This document shows, one piece after another, positions 23,965 through 30,260 of a stretch of DNA of 38,110 nucleotides. Each line of letters begins with the position of its first letter. Position 1 is the stretch's first letter. A program made the position numbers and the translations under genes. The DNA is from an uncultured Oscillibacter sp. Lineage in GTDB: Bacteria > Bacillota > Clostridia > Oscillospirales > Oscillospiraceae. Under the pieces are notes generated by a model. It did no database searches, had not been told where the DNA came from, and saw only the letters and a program-made list of their open reading frames with translations. Location: the NCBI GenBank assembly GCA_900551885.1, contig URXS01000006.1, positions 1 to 38,110 on the forward strand. The letters are read 5' to 3'.

Positions 23965-24405
23965 ATGGCAAGAGAGATCCGGTATTACATCGTGGCGGCG
24001 GAGGCGCTGCCGGAGATCTTTGTGAAGGTGGCGGAGGCCAAACGGATGATGCAGACCGGTGAGGCTGCCACCGTGGGTGCGGCTACCCGCATGGCGGGGA
24101 TCAGCCGCAGCGCCTTCTACAAGTACAAAGACTCTGTCCAGCCTTTCAACGACATGAAGTCGGAGCACATCATCACCTTTTACGGGATGTTGAAGGACAA
24201 CACCGGCGTTTTGAGCCGGGTGCTGTCGGTGTTTGCCACCTCCGGCGCCAATATCCTGACCATCAACCAGTCCATTCCCACCAACGGCTGTGCCGCCGTC
24301 ACCATCTCCGCCGAGACCAGCGGAATGGAGGAGACGCTGGAGCAGCTTCTCTCGGACGTGTCTGCCGTGGAAGGTGTGGTGAAGTTCGAGGTGCTGGCAG
24401 GGTAA
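23965..24405 (+). CDS. UPF0735 ACT-domain protein (PheB-like)
   Basis: The protein has 146 residues, the same size as B. subtilis PheB. The N-terminal half (REIRYYIVAAEALPEIFVKV, then AATRMAGISRSAFYKYKDSV) is a helix-turn-helix-like segment. The C-terminal half from about 70 is an ACT domain (ITFYGMLKDNTGVLSRVLSV and the following NILTINQSIP). ACT domains bind amino acids to regulate biosynthesis, so together with hom and lysC this protein is probably a regulator or sensor of aspartate-family or aromatic pathways. The ligand and target are not known. GGGAGG lies 9 bases before the ATG. It begins a three-gene unit behind the promoter at 23895. Confidence 0.9.
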   Translation: MAREIRYYIVAAEALPEIFVKVAEAKRMMQTGEAATVGAATRMAGISRSAFYKYKDSVQPFNDMKSEHIITFYGMLKDNTGVLSRVLSVFATSGANILTINQSIPTNGCAAVTISAETSGMEETLEQLLSDVSAVEGVVKFEVLAG

Positions 24406-24427
24406 ACCGGAAGGAGAACAAGAGACA

Positions 24428-25621
24428 ATGATACAGATTGCGATCATGGGCCTTGGCACTGTGGGAACAGGTGTTGCCAAGGTAGTGGCGGAAAACGCCA
24501 AGCAGATCGAGCGTAAGCTGGGAGAGCCGCTGCAGGTAAAGACCATCCTGGTGCGGCATTTCAAGGACGGGCCTTACCGCCAGTTGATGACCGACGACTT
24601 TCGCCGCATTGAAGAGGATGACGACATCCGGGTGGTGGTGGAGACCATCGGCGGCGTGGAGGCGGCCTACGAATACACCAGGCGGGCGTTGAGCGCCGGC
24701 AAGCATGTGGTCACCGCCAACAAGCAGTTGGTGGCGGAAAGGGGCGCGGAGCTGCTGGCCCTGGCCAAAAAGAAGAATGTCAACTATCTCTTCGAGGCCA
24801 GTGTGGGCGGCGGCATCCCCATTCTGCATCCCCTGACCCAGTGCATGGCCGCCAACCGCATTGATGAGATCTACGGCATTCTCAACGGCACCAGCAACTA
24901 TATCCTCACCCGTATGGTCCGCACCGGCGCCTTTTTCACCGATGCCCTGCGGGAGGCTCAGGCCAAGGGCTACGCCGAGGCGGATCCCACCGCCGACGTG
25001 GAGGGGATCGATGCCGGCCGCAAGATCTGTATTCTGGCGGACCTGGCCTTCGGCAGCCAGGTGGACCCGGCTGTAGTGCCCATGGAAGGCATTTCCAAGC
25101 TGTCCCTGCGAGACGTGCGGATCGCTCAGCGGGCCGGGTACCGGGTGAAACTGTTGGGGCGGTGTCTGCGGCTGCCGGGCAATGGACGCACCGCCTATGT
25201 GGCGCCTCATCTGATTCCGGAGGAGCACCCCCTGGCCAATGTGGAGGATGTATACAACGCCGTGGTGGTCAAGGGCAATGCCACCGGCGAGGTCATGTTC
25301 TACGGCCGGGGCGCCGGAGAACTGCCCACTGCCTCCGCCTGCGTGGCGGACGTGATGGAGGCCCTTCAGGCCAATCCCCGCCGGGAGGAGATCGGCTGGG
25401 ATTCCAATCCTGCCGGGTTCCAGGACCCTATGGAGCTCCACACCCGGTACTACTTCCGCATTGAAGGCAGTCTCACCGACGCCGCCATGGCTTTCGGCCA
25501 GGTGGAGGTCCTCAGCGAGGACGGCGAGACCGCGTTCCTGACGGACTCCGTCAGCGGGGAGGACGCCACCCGCAGGGCCCGCTCCTTGAACGTACTGGCC
25601 CGGATGCGGGTGCTGGGCTGA
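24428..25621 (+). CDS. hom: Homoserine dehydrogenase
   Basis: Reduces aspartate semialdehyde to homoserine with NAD(P)H, the branch toward threonine and methionine. The protein has 397 residues. The nucleotide-binding MGLGTVGTGVAKVV spans about 7-20. VTANKQLVAERG near 97 is the conserved Lys segment. FEASVGGGIPILHPL, LNGTSNYILTRM and ADPTADVEGIDAGRKICILADLAFG are the catalytic blocks, all intact. The C-terminus (about 340-397) is short for a full ACT domain, as in many Clostridia; feedback control may rest on the preceding ACT protein, which is inference. GGAAGGAG lies about 11 bases before the ATG. Confidence 0.96.
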   Translation: MIQIAIMGLGTVGTGVAKVVAENAKQIERKLGEPLQVKTILVRHFKDGPYRQLMTDDFRRIEEDDDIRVVVETIGGVEAAYEYTRRALSAGKHVVTANKQLVAERGAELLALAKKKNVNYLFEASVGGGIPILHPLTQCMAANRIDEIYGILNGTSNYILTRMVRTGAFFTDALREAQAKGYAEADPTADVEGIDAGRKICILADLAFGSQVDPAVVPMEGISKLSLRDVRIAQRAGYRVKLLGRCLRLPGNGRTAYVAPHLIPEEHPLANVEDVYNAVVVKGNATGEVMFYGRGAGELPTASACVADVMEALQANPRREEIGWDSNPAGFQDPMELHTRYYFRIEGSLTDAAMAFGQVEVLSEDGETAFLTDSVSGEDATRRARSLNVLARMRVLG

Positions 25622-25650
25622 TTCCCAAATCGCCGCCAGATGTGTATACT
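25622..25650 (+). promoter_or_regulatory. Possible internal promoter of lysC
   Basis: TTCCCA (25622-25627) is 17 bases before a good TATACT (25645-25650), in the 72-base gap between hom and lysC. The -35 box matches only four of six positions, so this is a candidate only. An inverted GCCGCC/GGCGGC pair flanks the -10 box and could form a weak hairpin. Confidence 0.35.
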
Positions 25651-25693
25651 GGAATAGCGGCGGCAAACAATTTCAGGTAAAAGAGGAAACGCT

Positions 25694-26905
25694 ATGAGCT
25701 TGATCGTACAGAAATTTGGCGGCAGCAGCGTGAAGGATGCCCAGCGCATCCGGAACGTGGCCGGCATTATCGCGGAAACCTATTTGCAGGGCAACGACGT
25801 GATCGTGGTCCTCTCCGCCCAGGGCGACACCACTGACGACCTGATTGCCAAGGCGGAGGAAATCAACCCCAATCCCTCCAAGCGGGAGATGGATATGCTG
25901 CTGTCTACCGGTGAGCAGATCTCCGTTGCATTGTGCGCCATGGCACTGGAGAGCATGGGCCTGCCCTGCGTGTCTCTGGCAGCGTGGCAGGTGGGTATCC
26001 AGTCTACCTCTGTCCACTCCGACGCCCGGATCAAGAAGATCGATCCGGAGCGTATTCAGTCCGAACTGGATCAGCATCGGATCGTACTGGTGACTGGCTT
26101 CCAGGGTGTGGACCGCAACGGCGATGTGACCACTCTGGGCCGGGGCGGGTCCGATACCAGCGCCGTGGCGCTTGCGGCGGCCTTCCGGGCAGAGCTGTGC
26201 CAGATCTACACCGACGTGGACGGCGTTTACACCACCGATCCCCGCATTGTTCCCAACGCCCGCAAGCTGGACGAGATCACCTATGACGAGATGCTGGAGC
26301 TGGCCAGCCAGGGCGCCCAGGTCCTCCACAACCGCAGCGTGGAGCTGGCCAAGAAGTTTAGAGTGAATTTGGAAGTCGTATCCAGCCTGGAGCGCAAGCC
26401 GGGTACGAAAGTGAAGGAGGTCACCAAAGTGGAAAAAACCAATATCGCCGGTGTCGCAAAGGACACCAGCATCGCCCGTGTGGCGCTGATCGGACTGCAG
26501 CACAACCCCGGCGTTGCCTTCCAGGTCTTCGACCTGCTCAGCAAGCACAACATCAATGTGGACGTGATTTTGCAGTCCATCGGCCGGGAGGAGACCAAGG
26601 ATATCACCTTCACCGTACATAAGAAGGATCTGACCGAGGCCGAGCAGATCCTCAATGAGCACAAGGAGGCGCTGCGCTTCGACCACATCGAGACCGACGA
26701 CAAGATCGGTAAGGTCTCTATCGTGGGTGCGGGCCTGATGAGCAACTGCGGTGTGGCCGCCAGGATGTTCGAGGCTCTGTACGAGGCCGGCATCAACATT
26801 CAGATGATCAACACCTCCGAGATCCGGGTCTCCGTGCTGCTGGACGAGGAAGATGTGAATAAGGCTGTCAAGGCCATCCATGCCAAGTTTTTTGACGAGA
26901 TCTAA
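25694..26905 (+). CDS. lysC: Aspartate kinase
   Basis: Phosphorylates aspartate, the first step toward lysine, threonine and methionine. The protein has 403 residues, like B. subtilis aspartokinase II. KFGGSSVKD (7-15) is the kinase signature. LSTGEQISVALCAMAL, GRGGSDTSAVALAAAF and YTDVDGVYTTDPRIVPNA complete the catalytic domain. Two ACT domains follow from about 262 and 340 (NPGVAFQVFDLLSKHNINVD and GLMSNCGVAARMFEALYEAG), so feedback inhibition is expected. RBS GAGGAA is 6 bases from the ATG. A well-placed internal GGAGG and in-frame GTG at 26429 predict a separate regulatory subunit from the same gene. Confidence 0.97.
   Translation: MSLIVQKFGGSSVKDAQRIRNVAGIIAETYLQGNDVIVVLSAQGDTTDDLIAKAEEINPNPSKREMDMLLSTGEQISVALCAMALESMGLPCVSLAAWQVGIQSTSVHSDARIKKIDPERIQSELDQHRIVLVTGFQGVDRNGDVTTLGRGGSDTSAVALAAAFRAELCQIYTDVDGVYTTDPRIVPNARKLDEITYDEMLELASQGAQVLHNRSVELAKKFRVNLEVVSSLERKPGTKVKEVTKVEKTNIAGVAKDTSIARVALIGLQHNPGVAFQVFDLLSKHNINVDVILQSIGREETKDITFTVHKKDLTEAEQILNEHKEALRFDHIETDDKIGKVSIVGAGLMSNCGVAARMFEALYEAGINIQMINTSEIRVSVLLDEEDVNKAVKAIHAKFFDEI
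26429..26905 (+). CDS. Possible internally initiated beta subunit of aspartate kinase
   Basis: Inside lysC, AAGGAGG (26414-26420) is followed 8 bases later by an in-frame GTG at 26429, codon 246 of the kinase. It would yield 158 residues beginning VEKTNIAGVAKDTS and holding only the two ACT domains. B. subtilis aspartokinase II makes its beta subunit from an in-phase start at almost exactly the same codon (about 247). That the same strong site recurs here is seen directly; use of this start is inference. It could instead be chance in the codons KEV. Confidence 0.5.
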   Translation: MEKTNIAGVAKDTSIARVALIGLQHNPGVAFQVFDLLSKHNINVDVILQSIGREETKDITFTVHKKDLTEAEQILNEHKEALRFDHIETDDKIGKVSIVGAGLMSNCGVAARMFEALYEAGINIQMINTSEIRVSVLLDEEDVNKAVKAIHAKFFDEI

Positions 26906-26923
26906 ATATCTGTGATTGATTTG

Positions 26924-26954
26924 AGGACCGGGCCTCATGGCTCGGTCCTTTTTT
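26924..26954 (+). terminator. Intrinsic terminator after lysC
   Basis: An 11-bp stem with one G/T mismatch (26924-26934 with 26939-26949), a 4-base loop and six T residues, about 20 bases beyond the stop codon. Confidence 0.9.
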
Positions 26955-27010
26955 CATCATGGGTCTTTCCCCTTCCCTTGCCGCATAAGGTGAAGGGAGG
27001 TGAGAGCACC

Positions 27011-27490
27011 ATGAGAGATTCCGTTGATCGCGTTGCCCTGCGGTACCTGGCTGCTGTGCTGCTGGGGCTGGTGATGCTGCTGCTCCACGGGACCGTTCAG
27101 GAGGGACCAATGGCGGTACTGGTGCCCCGGCAGGCCAGCCCCTGGGAACTGAGCAAGCTGGTGTACTGGCCCATGTTGGGAGCGTGCCTGGCCACCTGCC
27201 GTTTGGGGCGGACACCGGGACCTGTCATCCGGGATTTGCCGGCGGTGGTTTTGGCCTCTCTTGGAGCTGTAGCGGCAAACTGGGCGGTGCTCTCCGCCGG
27301 AGGCAGCGGACGGCTGTGCCTGGCGGTGTGGGCGGCGGCTCTGGCAGCAGGCCTGGCCTTCGGCCCCGATGGCGCCCGGCGGCCCAAGCTGTGGTTGGTG
27401 CTGTGTGTGGTTCTAGGGGTGGCGTATATTCTGCTGACCTTCATCTCCCTGCCTTGGGGACCATTTCTGGACCCGCTGGCGCCGGGCTGA
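27011..27490 (+). CDS. Small hypothetical integral membrane protein
   Basis: The protein has 159 residues with about four to five hydrophobic segments (near 10-25, 50-60, 72-95, 100-118 and 128-148) and almost no charged stretches. No family is recognised. The ATG at 27011 has AGGGAGG about 9 bases upstream; an open extension to 26912 runs through the lysC terminator and is rejected. No clear promoter was found between that terminator and this start. The downstream ACT gene has its own promoter, so the two need not work together. Confidence 0.7.
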   Translation: MRDSVDRVALRYLAAVLLGLVMLLLHGTVQEGPMAVLVPRQASPWELSKLVYWPMLGACLATCRLGRTPGPVIRDLPAVVLASLGAVAANWAVLSAGGSGRLCLAVWAAALAAGLAFGPDGARRPKLWLVLCVVLGVAYILLTFISLPWGPFLDPLAPG

Positions 27491-27493
27491 CGA

Positions 27494-27522
27494 TTTACAA
27501 GCCACCGGAGATATGCTATAAT
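27494..27522 (+). promoter_or_regulatory. Promoter of the ACT/UPF0210 gene pair
   Basis: TTTACA (27494-27499) and a perfect TATAAT (27517-27522) are spaced by 17 bases. A GGGCTGG/CCAGCCC hairpin (27545-27566) lies in the resulting leader just before the ribosome binding site GGAGG at 27571-27575. Confidence 0.8.
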
Positions 27523-27582
27523 ACCAAAGCACGTTGCAAAAGAGGGGCTGGTGTCAAGGCCAGCCCATAAGGAGGAAACACT

Positions 27583-27852
27583 ATGAACGCCATTGTCACC
27601 GTAGTGGGGCAGGATAAGGTGGGTATCATTGCTGCTGTCTGCGCCCTGCTGGCTGAGAATAACGTCAATATTCTGGATATCACCCAGACCATTTTGCAGG
27701 GGTCCTTCACCATGGTCATGGCGGTAGATGTCAGCAAGTCCCGTACCTCTGTGGGGGAGCTGCGAAAGCTGCTGGAAGCCCTGGGAGAGAAAATGGAGAT
27801 CTCCATTCGCATCCAGCGGGAAGAGATCTTTGACGCCATGCACCGGGTTTAA
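27583..27852 (+). CDS. UPF0237 ACT-domain protein
   Basis: The protein has 89 residues, a single ACT domain: IVTVVGQDKVGIIAAVCALL, NNVNILDITQTILQGSF and then a helical C-terminus (KLLEALGEKM). It resembles the GcvR-like small ACT proteins (UPF0237) that are conserved beside UPF0210 genes in many Firmicutes and streptococci. It probably senses an amino acid as a dimer, but the ligand and partner are unknown. Its start has GGAGG 7 bases upstream. It lies 106 bases ahead of the UPF0210 gene. Confidence 0.92.
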   Translation: MNAIVTVVGQDKVGIIAAVCALLAENNVNILDITQTILQGSFTMVMAVDVSKSRTSVGELRKLLEALGEKMEISIRIQREEIFDAMHRV

Positions 27853-27958
27853 TGAACGGGGGAGCAGGCTTCCCATTTCCCGGTTGGGGGTTGCCCCCGG
27901 CCCCTTTCCTCTTTTTGAGCGGGGCGTTTGAGAAAAAATTTTACCTTGGAGAGCCATT

Positions 27959-29317
27959 ATGCTGAATCAGAAGGAAATTTTATCCACGATTGAAATGATC
28001 GACCAGCAGCACCTGGACATCCGCACCATCACCATGGGCATCTCCCTGCTCAGTTGCTGCGACCCGGACCCGGAGAAGGCCTGCACCAAGATCTATGACA
28101 AGATCACCCGCTGCGCGGAAAATCTGGTCCGCACGGGAGAGGACATCGAGCGGGAATTCGGCATTCCCATCGTCAACAAGCGCATTTCTGTAACACCCAT
28201 TGCCCTGGTGGCCGCAGCCAGTGAGGCGGAAGACTATGTGCCTTTCGCCCTGGCCCTGGACCGGGCGGCCCAGACCTGCGGCGTCAATTTCATCGGCGGC
28301 TACTCCGCCCTGGTGCAGAAGGGCATGACGAAGGCGGATGAAAAGCTGATCCGCTCCATCCCGGAGGCCCTGTCCCGGACGGAGCTGGTGTGCTCCTCCA
28401 TCAATGTAGGCTCCACCCGGGCCGGCATCAATATGGACGCGGTCCGCCTTATGGGCCACATCATCAAGGATACCGCCGCCGCCACCGCTGACCGGGATGG
28501 CCTGGGATGCGCCAAACTGGTGGTGTTCTGCAACGCCGTGGAGGACAACCCCTTCATGGCCGGTGCCTTCCACGGTGTGGGCGAGGCGGAGAAGGTCATC
28601 AATGTGGGTGTCTCCGGTCCCGGTGTGGTCCACCACGCCCTCCAGGCGGTAAAGGGCCAGCCTTTTGACGTGGTGGCGGAGACGGTGAAAAAGACCGCCT
28701 TCCGGGTGACCCGCATGGGCCAGTTGGTGGCCCGGGAGGCCAGCGCCCGGCTGGATACCCCCTTCGGTATCGTGGATCTGAGCCTGGCACCCACTCCGGC
28801 CATCGGGGACAGTGTGGCCCGGATCCTGGAGGAAATGGGCCTGGAGGTCTGCGGTACCCATGGCACCACCGCCGCTCTGGCGTTGCTGAACGACGCGGTG
28901 AAGAAGGGTGGCGTCATGGCGTCCTCCTCCGTGGGCGGCCTCTCCGGTGCTTTTATCCCTGTCAGTGAGGACGAGGGCATGATCGCCGCCGCCCGAAACG
29001 GTACGCTGTGCCTGGACAAGCTGGAGGCTATGACCTGCGTCTGCTCTGTGGGCCTGGACATGATCGCTGTTCCCGGTGACACACCGGCGGAGACCATTTC
29101 CGCCATCATCGCCGACGAGGCCGCCATCGGCATGGTCAACAACAAGACCACCGCCGTGCGGCTTCTGCCGGCCCCCGGCAAGGATGTGGGGGATACCATT
29201 GAAATGGGCGGGCTCCTGGGTTCTGCCCCGGTGATGCCGGTCCACCGGGAGTCCAGCGCGGACTTTATCGCCCGGGGTGGCCGGATTCCGGCGCCGCTCC
29301 ACAGCCTGAAAAACTGA
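27959..29317 (+). CDS. UPF0210 (DUF711, PFL-type) protein
   Basis: A cytosolic protein of 452 residues, the usual family size. Conserved blocks include IRTITMGISLLSCCDPDPEKA near 22-42 and NKRISVTPIALVAAASEAED. Glycine-rich stretches follow at about 155-165, 212-222 (GVSGPGVVHHAL) and 315-325 (MASSSVGGLSGAFIPVSEDE). A relative has been crystallised as an ACT-associated structural genomics target, but its reaction is not established to my knowledge. Its close pairing with the small ACT gene upstream suggests a shared regulatory or metabolic unit. TTGGAGAG lies 5-8 bases before the ATG. Confidence 0.93.
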   Translation: MLNQKEILSTIEMIDQQHLDIRTITMGISLLSCCDPDPEKACTKIYDKITRCAENLVRTGEDIEREFGIPIVNKRISVTPIALVAAASEAEDYVPFALALDRAAQTCGVNFIGGYSALVQKGMTKADEKLIRSIPEALSRTELVCSSINVGSTRAGINMDAVRLMGHIIKDTAAATADRDGLGCAKLVVFCNAVEDNPFMAGAFHGVGEAEKVINVGVSGPGVVHHALQAVKGQPFDVVAETVKKTAFRVTRMGQLVAREASARLDTPFGIVDLSLAPTPAIGDSVARILEEMGLEVCGTHGTTAALALLNDAVKKGGVMASSSVGGLSGAFIPVSEDEGMIAAARNGTLCLDKLEAMTCVCSVGLDMIAVPGDTPAETISAIIADEAAIGMVNNKTTAVRLLPAPGKDVGDTIEMGGLLGSAPVMPVHRESSADFIARGGRIPAPLHSLKN

Positions 29318-29325
29318 AATTATAC

Positions 29326-29357
29326 AAAAGAGGACTGCCGTTAGGCAGTCCTCTTTT
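29326..29357. terminator. Bidirectional terminator between UPF0210 and queH
   Basis: A perfect 14-bp inverted repeat (29326-29339 with 29344-29357, AAAA to TTTT ends) with a 4-base loop lies after the UPF0210 stop. The queH stop (29464) faces it from the other side, with about 100 bases of plain sequence between, so the A/T flanks may serve both strands. Confidence 0.8.
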
Positions 29358-29463
29358 ATCTCTTTTGATGGAGGCGGTCCATTGGGCGGAACCAACGGTC
29401 CCACTCCCAGCGCCGATGGTCCAGAAAGACTGGACGACAGGGAGGGGGACAGTTATGCTGAAA

Positions 29464-30030
29464 TCAGTTTTCGGCGAATTTCACCTTGTCCCGGTCGATC
29501 TGCTTCTGGTAGCGGTCCGCCTCGGAGAAGACGCAGCCGCAGTACTTCTGCATGTAGAAACCCAGTTCTCGGGCACGCTGGTTTCCGGCCCGGAAATTGG
29601 GGCGGAAGTCCCGGTACAGAAATGTTACGCCATGGCGGGCGGCAGCCGCCTCCGCGGCGGCCTTGATGGCCTCGTGATTTTGATAGGTGCTGGCGAGAAG
29701 GGTGGAGGTGAAAGCCTCGAAGCCGTGTTCGGCGGCGTATTTGGCGGCGCCCTCCAATCGATGACCGTAGCAGTAGGCGCAGCGGGCGTCGATGTTGCCG
29801 GCTACATGCTCCACGAACTGGCGCAGGCCGTAGTCCTCCCACACCCGCACTTCCATGCCGATGGTGGGGGCGTATTCCAGCAGGCAGTCCCGCCGGGCCT
29901 GGTATTCCTTCCAGGGGTGAATATTGGGGTTGTACCACAGGGCCACCGGCTCAATGCCCTCGCTGCGCAAAGGGTCGATGCAGCTCAGGGAGCAGGGGGC
30001 GCAGCAGCAGTGTAACAGGACACGGTCCAT
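29464..30030 (-). CDS. queH: Epoxyqueuosine reductase QueH
   Basis: Performs the last step of queuosine synthesis, reducing epoxyqueuosine in tRNA, with an Fe-S enzyme unrelated to QueG. The protein has 188 residues. The N-terminal MDRVLLHCCCAPCS motif, CAYCYGHRLEGAA near 98-110 and CGCVFSE near 167 carry the cysteines of the diiron/4Fe-4S-type centre of the DUF208 family. The ATG at 30030 is chosen over one at 30069. The latter sits on the -10 box (TATAAT, 30073-30068), has no ribosome binding site and adds an unconserved basic extension. It is alone on the minus strand; no other queuosine genes are visible. Confidence 0.93.
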   Translation of the reverse strand: MDRVLLHCCCAPCSLSCIDPLRSEGIEPVALWYNPNIHPWKEYQARRDCLLEYAPTIGMEVRVWEDYGLRQFVEHVAGNIDARCAYCYGHRLEGAAKYAAEHGFEAFTSTLLASTYQNHEAIKAAAEAAAARHGVTFLYRDFRPNFRAGNQRARELGFYMQKYCGCVFSEADRYQKQIDRDKVKFAEN

Positions 30031-30067
30031 GTGTGTTCGCCTCAACTTCCAGGAAAATTTTTTACCC

Positions 30068-30097
30068 ATTATATCACGTTTTTGGAGGAAAGTCCAA
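30068..30097 (-). promoter_or_regulatory. Promoter of queH
   Basis: On the minus strand TTGGAC (30097-30092) and a consensus TATAAT (30073-30068) are separated by 18 bases. The predicted start, about 30061, is 31 bases before the ATG at 30030. Confidence 0.65.
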
Positions 30098-30154
30098 CTT
30101 GGGAAATGACTGGAATCTTAACAATTTCTTTACAACCTTTCGGAATATTGCCGG

Positions 30155-30183
30155 TTGAACATTCCGTCGAAAAAGAGTATCAT
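30155..30183 (+). promoter_or_regulatory. Promoter of the dehydratase activase operon
   Basis: TTGAAC (30155-30160) and TATCAT (30178-30183) are spaced by 17 bases. The predicted leader from about 30190 contains the hairpin at 30205-30236. Confidence 0.6.
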
Positions 30184-30204
30184 ATCAACTAATGTGGTAT
30201 CTTG

Positions 30205-30240
30205 CGGTTAAGTGCGAAAAGGTTCGCACGCAACCGTTTT
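30205..30240 (+). promoter_or_regulatory. Leader hairpin before the activase ribosome binding site
   Basis: CGGTT and GTGCGAA (30205-30218) pair perfectly with TTCGCAC and AACCG (30223-30236) around a small 2x2 internal loop (aa/gc), then TTTT. The stem ends about 10 bases before AGGAGG. It resembles an attenuator terminator with a short T-run, or a stabilising 5' hairpin. No alternative antiterminator strand was found, so its role is open. Confidence 0.5.
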
Positions 30241-30260
30241 CCTGTGAGGAGGAAGTCACT

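Noticed and set aside
27885..27897. GGGGG-TTG-CCCCC stretch before the UPF0210 gene
   Set aside because: A 5-bp stem with a 3-base loop and no clean T-run afterwards is too weak to call a terminator; transcription probably continues from the ACT gene.
30031..30069. Upstream ATG of queH at 30069
   Set aside because: It overlaps the -10 box of the promoter, lies before the predicted transcription start and has no ribosome binding site.
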